DNA of 64,000 nucleotides from Verrucomicrobiaceae bacterium (lineage in GTDB: Bacteria > Verrucomicrobiota > Verrucomicrobiia > Verrucomicrobiales > Verrucomicrobiaceae), in contig JAEUHK010000092.1 in NCBI GenBank assembly GCA_016795465.1, positions 1 through 64,000 of the forward strand, read 5' to 3'. Under the pieces are notes generated by a model that was not told where the DNA came from, did no database searches, and saw nothing but the letters and a program-made list of their open reading frames with translations. A program made the position numbers and the translations under genes. Positions 36,001-43,501 of the stretch are shown here, in pieces. Position 1 is the first letter of the stretch; every line of letters starts with the position of its first letter.

Positions 36001-36248
36001 TTCACGCCGCGTGGACACGCTTCCTCATCCGCCAAAAAGACTTCGATGCCGCCGAGGCCTTCCTGATGCGCATGAACTGGGCGATGCCCGGCGAGGCCGC
36101 AAAACTCGTGTTTGAACTCCACGCCGCGTGGGGGAAACTAAACGACCTCGCCGCCGAGCTGCCGAAATACCGCCTCCCCACCGGCACCGCCCGCGAGGCC
36201 GCCTTCCTCGCCAAGCAGCAGCTCGACCACACCCCTTCCCTACCATGA
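30093..36248 (+). CDS. Giant exported TPR protein (2051 aa)
   Basis: The protein begins with a signal-like segment (LRCLAAAAVLAVSVNAQ). The frame is open upstream to 29979, inside sulfatase 8, but the ATG at 30093 is preferred for the signal. The rest is almost entirely helical repeats of TPR type, e.g. LLRRAGDLKAAAAKYDEVLKL near 105-130 and many SEL1/TPR-like units through to about 2040. No enzyme domain is seen. Giant TPR proteins usually scaffold complexes at the envelope, but no partner is evident beyond the next gene. It overlaps the lipoprotein gene by 4 bp, so the two are probably made together. Confidence 0.82.
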   Translation: MWKSPATASNLRCLAAAAVLAVSVNAQNAPKPWAERDTRLANEYLSLLVQQPEYGRVVELLWTLYEKHESTKLLVENVAAQAASSKHPSVLLVHGHLLRRAGDLKAAAAKYDEVLKLDAANVFAMRSRADVAVELKQPEEAVALLKRLAEKSAGTAVWIEIGNLSLGIGKNAEAAEAWEKAARMQPEDFTLARQVAQLLLQAGFPERAAAFFSKLADQKDPQRRLDALYDLARIYEHADQFAKADQALRDGLALLHFRDGRYFDFFRRRVRLHERFGMLEDLQKALLTAAKAQPPSEQALWDATRFFDLTVEVDEQVKWLRELVKAVPQVEDYRWELVRALLDHEGAAEAAKLLDERLKNDGSDLPAVVLLRCEADLRGGDPAAAIARLVKLLDVQAGAEVEKQVLVFAQTRSLDAVIEKILRGRVERDPQKTEAVFELAAYYRARRDVAAEDKLLREFTSGAATEAERQKRLGDAAAFLASSNNLDSAIMLARESVAKPDAGRDAWLRLADLLAEQGDNDEAAEWIEKAWSASTTDEERIDADERLFSILMGGKDEPAKKGQKPAEFTLPNAFTGAGFGSDEPENTNREKFPEAVEDKAHELAEASSKGSEAERFRALWWAVRTHHTDEGYAILRGLEFDAKGKPRPLSAAVEQLKLDLAVADENLALQERQLKRLIESDAAGRVRHTLRLSELMLESERRATAEVGGAGWRMMGTSPVPGLMAAKLLERAYRDMPDSEQILSALTQVYLLQRRTDDVLELWKQAVKRAEGTTAAALMERHADLLLRLNRLEDFVQTQALILERETDIKRRREMLGRCVDRLTFSDANGGELAPSVVKDRLQLVENALRGLLQRHPFDGFYHEALAMVAERQGDHAKAFASMKQAYYTAPETPFSLDQLREAALKVGDLKSAIYFQKQIAAASPPQELAAESRRLVELLEQTFQIDEADRVRRRLESRFSQDVKALDELAKHYQTTGQDEAEKRVYEQVVKVQSWDSRSLLRLALKCLRFVDTAAAEKHLEQILALKTKAAITRSGMRGPLPLSDGRKGGGKSPVSELTPLLDFAPGIERPEIEKLRAFLSMPRPEFADVPEDAALVRLRAIEELSKLKKQSGGKALEAWTRQWSTGLHSDWEKLWALFYSGEGEEFRKLLQTLLKADQSTLEGQFCLLWMTLRSHGMNEAIAWASPGALMPEVIAARERLVHACVSMLVDAEGFRFSEEELRQLGRSKVMRTAAIWDVTDKLKGKQRYHEALALGEGLPRQTMDKSSIYSLFLARIAESAEDWKLARHYLQEAVNAPLLPEAYRSRFDTFLSSFSSLQRVAGSKPERDAITQNAWRRLQRSTPSDLTIIRQAAVEGVAGADEAAAKKLGGFFTGDFTTTRQMSDGRGNLMPQGSSRYEEAQHVRSLWEETRELQMILRQQGLGNAIKGTNAELEQRWGTTMLAPRSDTEFGEWRIHALLSKLRPVDHFTRLRLIREHLASVDMHTEHSVDTLGNLGSRLESAGMSREAVVVYRQLPDRAPSNPDYAQWLLRACENSGDVEPGCSFSYHLLTAEAPNKPPAIGDEVLREKHAFFLTRDFNLDELRKHAFREKISQVLAGREPHEIPYLKAYALLQERLGNEQAALQAWQHLKAVFAANDQSGHDFEAEGNLHLAKLLQRLARPKEAVEALRAVPVKEPLTEVMTDTLEQRTRLAAAMGDWKEMGELKAQAVELKSLPTVLVIARELATHERRVEALNFLTQAERTLKDDHQRFTLRLEQLTLLSQDAAWSPERDRARLSALFRTPTRDRDTLLRLLDWLKKEAEGRHAAAWVRVLRAEAAAGSDRAAAGLALSAFASSLDETTPAIFRQAWADAIEKDRLCIELTAQRLLEGQKAAWAREACQVAASIPTLRENGRKLPLAVRVAQALGDEAEVRELFNETLRMPFPGGGQTVAWALALEETGHADLARELFDAALRQIEAGESLQPEIHAAWTRFLIRQKDFDAAEAFLMRMNWAMPGEAAKLVFELHAAWGKLNDLAAELPKYRLPTGTAREAAFLAKQQLDHTPSLP

Positions 36249-36820
36249 ACCGCATCGCCTTCATCGCCCTCGCTCTCGTCCCGGCGCTGCTGTGCGCCTG
36301 CGGCAGCTCGAAGGACAAAAAGAAGAAAAAGGACCCGATGAGCCAGACGCTCGGCCAGCGGCTGGATCGTCCGGACATGACCCGCCAGAGCAGCTACCAG
36401 AAGTACATGGATAACGCGAAGGACACGGGCAGCATGGGCTCCCACTTTCAGAAGAAGAGCTTCCGCTCCTCGAACTACGCCGCCGATCAAAAGGCCGGTG
36501 GCATGAGCCGGTCCTACAAAACCGACTCGGCGAAGGGTTTTGGCGAATCGAAGTATGCGGACTCCAAGTTTGCGCAGTCGGACAAAGGAAGCCTTTTCTC
36601 GAAAAAGGAATTCGGAACGGGTTCTGCGTTTGACGCGGGCAAGGCCTCACCATCCGGCAACAGCGTGTTCAGCGGCGCGAATGATGTCTTTGGCACGCGA
36701 TCCGCCCTGCCAAAGAGCCTGCGCACGGCCCGTCCGGAGAAAATCATCGAGGAACGAGGCTCGAACACCAACCAAGCCTACTCCGAGGAAGATGTGAAAC
36801 GCCTGCTGGGCAGGCCTTGA
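36245..36820 (+). CDS. Small lipoprotein, low complexity
   Basis: A 191-residue protein starting at the ATGA overlap with the giant TPR gene. It has a lipobox, LLCAC, with the cysteine at about 19, then a lysine-rich stretch (GSSKDKKKKKDP). The remainder is rich in S, K, G, F and Y with repeated short motifs such as SKYADSKFAQSDKGS and FSKKEFGTGSAF, and is probably unstructured. No known domain is recognised. Translational coupling suggests it anchors or accompanies the TPR protein. Confidence 0.75.
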   Translation: MNRIAFIALALVPALLCACGSSKDKKKKKDPMSQTLGQRLDRPDMTRQSSYQKYMDNAKDTGSMGSHFQKKSFRSSNYAADQKAGGMSRSYKTDSAKGFGESKYADSKFAQSDKGSLFSKKEFGTGSAFDAGKASPSGNSVFSGANDVFGTRSALPKSLRTARPEKIIEERGSNTNQAYSEEDVKRLLGRP

Positions 36821-36833
36821 GAGTGAGGCACCA

Positions 36834-36901
36834 GTTTCAGGTTCCAAGTTTCAAGTTTGGAGGCGCTGTGGCGTTGGTTTCAGGCACTTGAAACCTGAAA
36901 C
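36834..36901 (+). repeat. Imperfect inverted repeat before the CocE-type gene
   Basis: GTTTCAGGTT followed by CCAAGTTTCAAGT (36834-36856) pairs imperfectly with ACTTGAAACCTGAAAC (36886-36901). Short CAAGTTT units repeat inside. The right arm ends one base before the ATG at 36902. Confidence 0.6.
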
Positions 36902-38530
36902 ATGAAACACCTTCTCATTGCTCTCTGCCTGGCCACTGCTGCTTACGCTCAGGATCTGCCGAAACTCGACCTCGGTGGCGTTCGCGAGCAGCATGTGATG
37001 ATCCCGATGCGCGATGGCGTGCGGCTTTCGGCCTATCTTTATCTTCCCGAAGGCGAGGGGAAATGGCCGGCGGTGTTTGAGCAGCGCTACGCGGACATCA
37101 GCGGCGCATCGACGCGGAAGAATGCCGCGGAGCTTGCGAAGCGCGGCTTTGCCGTGGCGATGGTGAACTTCCGCGGCTCGCAGAAGAGCGAGGGGCAGTA
37201 TGTCGGCTACCGCGCCCTAGCCTGGGGCGAGAAGAAGGACGGCTACGACACCTGCGAATGGCTCGCGACGCAGCCGTGGAGCACCGGCAAGGTGGGCACC
37301 TTCGGCAGTTCGCAGGGTGGCTTCGCGCAAAACTTCCTCGCCGTCACGCGGCCGCCTCATCTCGTGTGCCAGTACATGGTCGATACCGGTTTGAGCCTGT
37401 TTCAGGAAGGCTACCGCATCGGCGGCGTGACGCGGCCGGGTCGCTTCGCGGACTTTGGCAAGAACTGCCGCGTGCCGGCGGACAACGACGCGCTGATGCG
37501 CGAGTGGGATGCGCATCCGCATTACGACGATTACTGGAAGGCGGAGGACTGCACGCTGCACTTCGCTGACATGAACGTGCCATGCTTCACCATCGGGAGC
37601 TGGTATGACTTCATGGTGCAGGGCAGCGTGATGAGCTACATGGGCCGCAAGAAGAACGCACCACAGCAACTTCTGCTCGGCCCGTGGCTCCACGGACGGC
37701 TCAACAAAGGCAGCAAGGTCGCGGAGATGCAGTATCCGGAAAACGCGACGTGGCCGGAGGTCGAGCACATGGTGCGGTGGTTCGATCACTGGCTCAAAGG
37801 CATCGACAACGGCGTCGAAAAGGAGCCGGCCGTGCGCTACTACGTCATGGGTGCCACCGGCGAGGCCAACGCACCCGGCAATGTGTGGCGTGAGGCAGCC
37901 GACTGGCCGCCTGCGAGCACAGAGACAGCTTTTTACCTGCATGATGGCGGCGTGTTGAAGCCCGAAACACCTGCCATGACCTCCAGCGGCACGAGTTACG
38001 ACTGTGATCCGCTGAAGCCGATGGAGATGCCCGGACGCGCCTTCCTCGGTGCGAAGGATGCGCAGGCCTTCGAGACGCAAAAAGACGTGCGCGTGTGGAC
38101 GACGCCTGTTTTGGAAAAACCGCTCGAAATCACCGGGCAGGTGTTTGCCGAGTTTTGGGTCAAATCGACCGCGAAGGACACAGACTTCATCGTGCGTGTC
38201 TCGGACGTGTATCCCGACGGCCGCAGCATGCTGCTCATGGATTACCCGCTGCGGGCGAGGTATCGCGAGGGCTTTGATCGCGAGGCCTTGCTCGTTCCCG
38301 GCGAACCCGCGAAGCTGAAATGGCATCTCGGCTGGACGAGCATCATTTTAAACCAAGGCCATCGCCTCCGCGTGACGGTCACCAGCACTGGCGCACCGCT
38401 TTACGAACCGAACAATCAGACCGGTGGCCCGCAGACGAGTGACTGGCTGAAAGATGCTGTGAAGGCCACCCACACCGTGCTGCATGAAAAGGAGCACGCT
38501 TCCCGTGTGCTGCTGCCGGTGAGGCCTTGA
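36902..38530 (+). CDS. CocE/NonD-family (S15-type) exported hydrolase
   Basis: A 542-residue protein with a signal peptide (about 1-16, MKHLLIALCLATAAYA). The alpha/beta hydrolase domain has the nucleophile motif GSSQGG near 140-146, DGVRLSAYLYLP at the start and a catalytic-His candidate in LLLGPWLHG near 263. The C-terminal beta domain (about 360-540) is the X-Pro dipeptidyl-peptidase type, e.g. GQVFAEFWVKSTAKDTDFIVRV and a closing HASRVLLPV. Family members hydrolyse acyl peptides, cocaine or other esters; the substrate here is unknown. It is followed by a strong terminator. Confidence 0.85.
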   Translation: MKHLLIALCLATAAYAQDLPKLDLGGVREQHVMIPMRDGVRLSAYLYLPEGEGKWPAVFEQRYADISGASTRKNAAELAKRGFAVAMVNFRGSQKSEGQYVGYRALAWGEKKDGYDTCEWLATQPWSTGKVGTFGSSQGGFAQNFLAVTRPPHLVCQYMVDTGLSLFQEGYRIGGVTRPGRFADFGKNCRVPADNDALMREWDAHPHYDDYWKAEDCTLHFADMNVPCFTIGSWYDFMVQGSVMSYMGRKKNAPQQLLLGPWLHGRLNKGSKVAEMQYPENATWPEVEHMVRWFDHWLKGIDNGVEKEPAVRYYVMGATGEANAPGNVWREAADWPPASTETAFYLHDGGVLKPETPAMTSSGTSYDCDPLKPMEMPGRAFLGAKDAQAFETQKDVRVWTTPVLEKPLEITGQVFAEFWVKSTAKDTDFIVRVSDVYPDGRSMLLMDYPLRARYREGFDREALLVPGEPAKLKWHLGWTSIILNQGHRLRVTVTSTGAPLYEPNNQTGGPQTSDWLKDAVKATHTVLHEKEHASRVLLPVRP

Positions 38531-38537
38531 AACACAA

Positions 38538-38566
38538 AAAGGCCGGAAGACGAGCTTCCGGCCTTT
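38538..38566. terminator. Bidirectional terminator between CocE-type gene and rplS
   Basis: AAAGGCCGGAAG (38538-38549) and CTTCCGGCCTTT (38555-38566) form a perfect 12-bp stem with a 5-base loop. A-rich and T-rich ends flank it on both strands, so it can stop transcription from both convergent genes. Confidence 0.88.
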
Positions 38567-38593
38567 GGAGATTGGGGATCGAAATCGGGCTGA

Positions 38594-38956
38594 TTAAGCC
38601 GCTTCGTTCTGCTGGGCCACGTCCTTCACGGTCATGGCTTCCTTGCCCTGACGGCCGCGGAGGTAGTGCAGGCGGTTGCGGCGGACGCGACCGGACTTGG
38701 TCACTTCGATCTTGGCCACTTTCGGGCTATGAAGGGGGAAGACACGCTCCACGCCCTCGCCGTAGCTGATCTTGCGGACGGTGAAGGCTTCATTGATGTC
38801 GAAGCCTTTGCGGGCGATGACGATGCCAGCGAAGATCTGGATACGCTCCTTGTCACCTTCGATGACTCGGGTGTGCACTTTCACGGTGTCGCCCACGCGA
38901 AACTCGGCGACTTCCTTCTTCAGCTGCTCTTGGTTGATCTTCTCAATGGTGTTCAT
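38594..38956 (-). CDS. rplS: 50S ribosomal protein L19
   Basis: A 120-residue protein with the L19 landmarks: FRVGDTVKVHTRVIEGDKERIQIFAGIVIA, AFTVRKISYGEGVERVFPLHSP and VRRNRLHYLRGRQGK. L19 sits at the interface of the two ribosomal subunits. The ATG at 38956 gives the correct L19 N-terminus; an open frame extends upstream to 39052 but is not L19-like. The usual partners rpsP and trmD are not beside it in this window. It converges on the CocE-type gene, with a shared terminator. The 239-bp gap to 39195 upstream holds no gene I can support. Confidence 0.97.
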   Translation of the reverse strand: MNTIEKINQEQLKKEVAEFRVGDTVKVHTRVIEGDKERIQIFAGIVIARKGFDINEAFTVRKISYGEGVERVFPLHSPKVAKIEVTKSGRVRRNRLHYLRGRQGKEAMTVKDVAQQNEAA

Positions 38957-39195
38957 GGCAAATGGGGTCCAATGCGCGCCGCAGGAGGGGTTGTACAATC
39001 GTTCCTGGGGGGCGAGGGGGCGCGAAGATGGGCATTCCGACCCTTTTGGCAACCGGTTTTTAGACCCTCCCAGGCCTCCAGCCCCCCTAAAACAGCCCTT
39101 TTCCCTCTATTTTAGGCCTCCGATCACGCAAAGGCAAAGCGGCATCGTCCATTTAGAATCCCGGCCGGGAGGCGTAGTTTCCCCCGCTGTCCCCC

Positions 39196-41400
39196 ATGAA
39201 ACGCGCCCTGACCAGCCTCCTCGCCGGTGTTTTGACCCTCGCCCCGGCCCTGCAAGCCGCCGAAGCCCCGTCCTTCCGCAATACCATCCAGCCGATCCTC
39301 ACGCGCTACGGTTGCGCGATGGGTGCCTGTCACGGTGCGGCGGCGGGACAAGGCGGCTTCCGGCTGTCGCTGCGTGGCTTCGATGACGAGGGCGACTGGC
39401 TTTCGATCACGCGGAGTGCGAATGGACGTCGTCTCACGCTCGAAGATCCGGCGCGTAGTCTTTTTCTGCTGAAGGCGGTCAAAGCGGTGCCGCACAAGGG
39501 CGACAAGCGCTTCGAAGTAAACTCGCCGGAATACAAAGCCATCGTCGATTGGATCGCGGCCGGTGCGCCGGGGCCGAAGGCGGATGATCCGCGCATCGTG
39601 TCGCTCAGCGTGTCGGAGCCGCATCTCGTCACGCAGGCTGGAAAAAGCGTGCAGCTCAAAGTCACCGCGAAATTCAGCGACGGTCACAGCGAGGACGTCA
39701 CGCGCTGGTGCAAATACAACGCCACCAATGCCAGCGTGGCCACCGTGGATGACAGCGGCCTCATCAAGATCACCGGCGCAGGCGAAGGAACCGTCAGCGC
39801 GTGGTATTTGAGCCTGCTGAGCGTCACCAACGTCGTCGTGCCGAAACCGGGCAAACCGGACATCGAGGCCTTTGCGGCCCTGAAGCCGCGCAACTTCATC
39901 GACGAGCATGTTTTGACGAAACTGCGCGAGTTGAACATCCCGCCATCGGGTCGTGCCACGGATGCGGAGTTCCTGCGTCGTGCGTTTCTCGATACGATCG
40001 GCGTTTTGCCCACGCCGGAGGAAGCGAAGGCCTTTCTCGCGGACAAAGCGGCTGATAAACGCGACCGCCTCATCGACACGCTGCTGAAGCGGCCTGAGTT
40101 CGTCGATTACTGGTCGCATCGCTGGAGCGATCTCTTCCTCGTGAATGGCGACAAACTCATGCCGCAGGCCATGTGGTCGTATTACAACTGGATCCGCCGA
40201 CACGTCGCCGCGAACACGCCGTGGGACGCCATGGTGCGTGATCTGCTCACCGCCACCGGCAGCACGCTCGAGCACGGCGGCGGCAACTTTTTTATCCTCA
40301 ACGACGAGCCGACGAAGTGCGCCGAAACCGTCAGCGTGGCCTTCCTCGGCACCTCCATCGGCTGCGCGAAGTGCCACAACCACCCGATGGAAAAGTGGAC
40401 CTACGATCAATACTACGCCTTCGCGAACCTCTTCGCCCGCGTGCGCACCAAAAACGGCACGCAGGCCGACGAGCGCGTGCTTTTCAGCGACACCCAAGGC
40501 GATCTCGTCGCGCCGCTCACCGGCAAACCGCAGCCACCGCGCCCACTCGATGCCTTGCAGCCCGTCTCGATGACCTCCACCGAGGATCGACGCATCACGC
40601 TCGCGAACTGGCTCACCAGCGCCGACAACAAACTCTTCCAACGCGCCATCGTGAACCGCGTGTGGGCGAACTTCTTCGGCAGCGGCCTCGTCGAAGCCGT
40701 CGATGACCTTCGCGTCACCAATCCCGCCAGCAACGAACCGCTCTTCGCCGCCGCCTGCGAACATCTCGTGAAGCAGAAGTTCGATCTGAAGGCCCTCATG
40801 CGCACCATCCTGCAAAGCGAGACCTACCAGCGCAGCAGCATCACCCTTCCTGAAAACATCAGCGACCTCCGCTACGGCTCGCACTACGTCCCGCGCCGGC
40901 TGAAAGCCGAGGTGCTGCTCGACACCGTGTCGCAGGTCACCGCCGCGCCCACCACCTTCAAAATCGACCGCCGCAACGCCAACCGCGGCACCGCCGATGC
41001 CTACCCCATGGGCTTCCGCGCCCTGCAACTGCCCGACAGCAACATCGCCAGCTATTTCTTGAAGAGCTTCGGCCGCGCCGACCGCGTCGCCACCTGCGAA
41101 TGCGAGCGCACCAACGAACCCAGCATGGCGCAAGCCCTCCACATCGCCAACGGCGAGACCCTGAACCAAAAGCTCGCCCAAAAAGACAACCGCCTCGACG
41201 CCCTGCTCACCAGCAAGCAACCCGACGCCAAGATCATCGAAGAAGCCTACCTCCTCACCCTCACCCGCGCCCCCACCGACCGCGAACTCGAAAAAGCCAC
41301 CGCGCTGCTCACCACCGCCAAACCCGAAGACCGCCGCGTCACGCTGGAAGATCTGTTTTGGAGCCTGATGAGCTCGAAGGAGTTTTTGTTTAATCACTGA
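39196..41400 (+). CDS. Exported DUF1549/DUF1553 cytochrome-type protein
   Basis: A 734-residue protein with a signal peptide (about 1-22). It starts with a cytochrome-like segment whose C40-x4-C45-H46 is a possible unusual haem site (family members often have CNAGACHG here). An Ig-like Big_2 domain lies near 135-220. DUF1549 follows (NIPPSGRATDAEFLRRAFLDTIGVLPTPEEA) and a second CxxCH, C390-A-K-C-H394, in the FLGTSIGCAKCHNHP stretch. DUF1553 (about 460-730) contains LANWLTSADNKLFQRAIVNRVWANFFG. These proteins are common in Planctomycetota and Verrucomicrobiota and are thought to work in oxidative steps of polysaccharide use; the reaction is unknown. The DUF1501 partner often seen beside them is absent here. 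Confidence 0.88.
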   Translation: MKRALTSLLAGVLTLAPALQAAEAPSFRNTIQPILTRYGCAMGACHGAAAGQGGFRLSLRGFDDEGDWLSITRSANGRRLTLEDPARSLFLLKAVKAVPHKGDKRFEVNSPEYKAIVDWIAAGAPGPKADDPRIVSLSVSEPHLVTQAGKSVQLKVTAKFSDGHSEDVTRWCKYNATNASVATVDDSGLIKITGAGEGTVSAWYLSLLSVTNVVVPKPGKPDIEAFAALKPRNFIDEHVLTKLRELNIPPSGRATDAEFLRRAFLDTIGVLPTPEEAKAFLADKAADKRDRLIDTLLKRPEFVDYWSHRWSDLFLVNGDKLMPQAMWSYYNWIRRHVAANTPWDAMVRDLLTATGSTLEHGGGNFFILNDEPTKCAETVSVAFLGTSIGCAKCHNHPMEKWTYDQYYAFANLFARVRTKNGTQADERVLFSDTQGDLVAPLTGKPQPPRPLDALQPVSMTSTEDRRITLANWLTSADNKLFQRAIVNRVWANFFGSGLVEAVDDLRVTNPASNEPLFAAACEHLVKQKFDLKALMRTILQSETYQRSSITLPENISDLRYGSHYVPRRLKAEVLLDTVSQVTAAPTTFKIDRRNANRGTADAYPMGFRALQLPDSNIASYFLKSFGRADRVATCECERTNEPSMAQALHIANGETLNQKLAQKDNRLDALLTSKQPDAKIIEEAYLLTLTRAPTDRELEKATALLTTAKPEDRRVTLEDLFWSLMSSKEFLFNH

Positions 41401-41403
41401 GCC

Positions 41404-41685
41404 ATGAACCTTCCTGATCTTGAGCAAGCTGTGCAGCAGGTGAACTCCAAAGAGTCATTCTTGGAGTTCGTCAGCCTGCTCGGCGCTGATTGGGAGAGGT
41501 CGCAAGAGATCGAAAAAGCCACGCCATCGTCGCCCTATGCAGCGAATGCTCTCGGATGGGAAAATCCGAGGCTTGGACCCTTCTTACATGCGTTGGCAGC
41601 TTGGGGTGTCGGTTCTCGAATTTCATCCGAACCAAGTTGGCGTTCATTCGCCGAGATGCTGCTCGCAGCAAAGATTTATGAGTAA
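41404..41685 (+). CDS. DUF7660-like small protein
   Basis: A 93-residue protein, 3 bp after the DUF1549/DUF1553 gene. The pattern SFLEFVSLLGADW, WENPRLGPFLHALAAW, then SWRSFAEMLLAAKIYE at the end fits DUF7660 proteins, which end in the same A-x-x-L-x-A-A-K-x-Y-E motif. Members often resemble immunity proteins in size, but no toxin is visible nearby. It is followed by a region of repeats. Confidence 0.65.
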   Translation: MNLPDLEQAVQQVNSKESFLEFVSLLGADWERSQEIEKATPSSPYAANALGWENPRLGPFLHALAAWGVGSRISSEPSWRSFAEMLLAAKIYE

Positions 41686-42167
41686 CACCGATGGCATCAA
41701 CCAAGCCCAACGGAATTGCGTCATGCAGCCCAGGGTTCGTAGAACCCTGGGTATCGAGTCATCCTACGTTTCCATCTCGCCGAACCCCAACGGGGTTCTG
41801 TCGGGATCCAGGATGCCCACACGTCGCGTGAGCGTTTTGGAGTGCTCCAGCCCTCTGGAGCTTTTCGCAGGCACTGACACTGTCATTAAACCATCCACAG
41901 TGATCGACAGCCGCGCCAGCAAAGTAGCCATCTCGCTCCGCGAGATGAGCCAGGCGCATGGCAAACTCACTAGCTCACGAACTTCGAGCGTTGTGCATGG
42001 TGGCGAAAGCCATTCGCGCATCTCGACGGAGCGAGATGGCTACTTTGCTTCGCCGGATCGACGCGGGCACGCCTTTAACCACGCCGTGGACACACTCGAA
42101 AGCGCCGGAGGGCCGGCGCACTCCAGGACGCTGTCGCGTGCTTCCACACCCACCCTTCCCTGATGTC
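41686..42167. repeat. Cluster of palindromic repeats, no gene
   Basis: Within 482 bp there are: a perfect 10-bp hairpin CCCAGGGTTC/GAACCCTGGG (41729-41751); GAACCCC/GGGGTTC (41782-41798); GCTCCAG/CTGGAGC (41844-41861); and a 23-bp perfect inverted pair at 41918-41940 and 42027-42049, each arm of which also belongs to a smaller hairpin containing CATCTCG. Open frames across the region have no coding character. The start of the cytochrome/WD40 gene lies directly at its end. Confidence 0.75.
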
Positions 42168-43472
42168 ATGAAACGACTTCTCCTCCTCTCACTCGCCTGC
42201 ACCGCCACCACCCACGCCCAAACCGTGGACTACACGAAGCAGATCGCGCCGCTGTGGGACACCTACTGCGTGGATTGCCATAGCGCGGACGACGCGGATG
42301 GCGAGTTCGCGTTGGACACGTTTGCGGCGCTCATGAAGGGCGGCGAGGAGGGCGCGGCGATCGTGGCGGGGAAGGCGGACGAGTCGCTGCTCGTGAAGTT
42401 CCTCGAAGGGCGCTCGGGGCGCGGCGGGAAGAATGAATTCATGCCGCCGGGCAAGCGCGAGAAGCTGAAGGCAGAGGAGATCGCGCTCATCAAAGCGTGG
42501 ATCAAGGCAGGCGCAAAAGGCCCGCTCGTCGCAGACGCGAAACCGATGCCAAAGGAGGTCATCACGCCGAAAATCGCGCCCACCGTGCCGCCGAAGCGCT
42601 CGATCCAGGCGGTGGCGTTTTCGCCGAAAGCACAACTCATCGCCACGGCACGCTACGGCGAGGTCGAACTCGTCAATCCGGTCAATCAAGTCACCGTTCG
42701 GAAACTCACCGGCTTCACCGGCAAGGTCAACGCGGTCGCCTTTTCGCCCGATGGCGCGACGGTGTATGCCGCGGGTGGCGAGGCAGGCATCGTGGGCATC
42801 GTGCGAAGCTGGAAAACGAGCGACGGCACGGCGCTACGCTCCTTTGAAGGCCACACGGATGCGGCGTATGCGCTCGCGGTTTCGCCCGATGGCAAATTCA
42901 TCGCCACGGGCGCTTACGATCAAAAGATCCGCCTCTGGGACACGGCGACGGGCAAGGAAGTCGCGCTTCTCAAAGGCCACAACGGCGCGGTGAACGGACT
43001 CTCGTTCCGCCCTGATGGAAAAGTGCTCGCCAGCGCCAGCGCGGACCGCACGGTGAAGCTCTGGAGCATTCCGAATGGCCAGCGACTCGACACGCTGTCG
43101 CAGCCGACAAAGGAGCAGACGAGCGTCGTCTTCAGCGCCGATGGCAAAACGCTTTTCGCCGCCGGTGGCGACAACCGCATCCGCGTGTGGGCGATCAGCG
43201 CCGCGGCGAAGGAAGGTACGAACAAGATCCTCACCAGCCGCTTCGCGCATGAAGGCGGCCTCTTGAACCTCGCGCTCTCCGCTGATGGCAAACTGCTCGC
43301 CTCGACCGCGACGGACAAAACGCTCAAACTCTGGAACACCGCCGACCTCACCGAAAAGCTCCTCCTCGAAAAACAACCCGACTGGTCCTCCGCTCTCGCC
43401 TTCACTGATAAAGCCCAGCTCATCGCGGGTCGCGTCGATGGCACCTGGAGCGTGTATTCCGCCACGAAGTAG
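42168..43472 (+). CDS. Exported c-type cytochrome domain fused to WD40 repeats
   Basis: A 434-residue protein. The ATG at 42168 starts a signal peptide (MKRLLLLSLACTATTHAQT); an upstream ATG at 41958 would run through the repeats. A PSCyt1-type haem domain (about 20-110) has C34-V-D-C-H38 and a MPPGKREKL motif, likely containing the distal methionine. WD40 repeats follow to the end, e.g. VNAVAFSPDGATVYAAGG, YALAVSPDGKFIATGAYDQK and VNGLSFRPDGKVLASASADR, enough for a seven-bladed propeller. This combination is frequent in Planctomycetota and Verrucomicrobiota. It is in line with the DUF1549/DUF1553 and PPC genes. Confidence 0.9.
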   Translation: MKRLLLLSLACTATTHAQTVDYTKQIAPLWDTYCVDCHSADDADGEFALDTFAALMKGGEEGAAIVAGKADESLLVKFLEGRSGRGGKNEFMPPGKREKLKAEEIALIKAWIKAGAKGPLVADAKPMPKEVITPKIAPTVPPKRSIQAVAFSPKAQLIATARYGEVELVNPVNQVTVRKLTGFTGKVNAVAFSPDGATVYAAGGEAGIVGIVRSWKTSDGTALRSFEGHTDAAYALAVSPDGKFIATGAYDQKIRLWDTATGKEVALLKGHNGAVNGLSFRPDGKVLASASADRTVKLWSIPNGQRLDTLSQPTKEQTSVVFSADGKTLFAAGGDNRIRVWAISAAAKEGTNKILTSRFAHEGGLLNLALSADGKLLASTATDKTLKLWNTADLTEKLLLEKQPDWSSALAFTDKAQLIAGRVDGTWSVYSATK

Positions 43473-43501
43473 CCCGCACGACTCAAAACCACGATCACGC
43501 C

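Noticed and set aside
30546..36122. Very long minus-strand frames (724 and 823 codons) opposite the giant TPR gene
   Set aside because: Arginine/histidine/glutamine-rich shadow translations with no domain; the plus-strand frame is continuous over 6 kb with clear TPR repeats.
39124..41427. Minus-strand frame of 767 codons opposite the DUF1549/DUF1553 gene
   Set aside because: Shadow of a well-recognised family on the plus strand.
41686..42167. Possible CRISPR array from repeated palindromes
   Set aside because: Units differ from each other, spacing is irregular, and no cas gene is nearby.
41958..42168. Upstream extension of the cytochrome/WD40 gene
   Set aside because: The added 70 residues are translated palindromic repeats and would bury the signal peptide.
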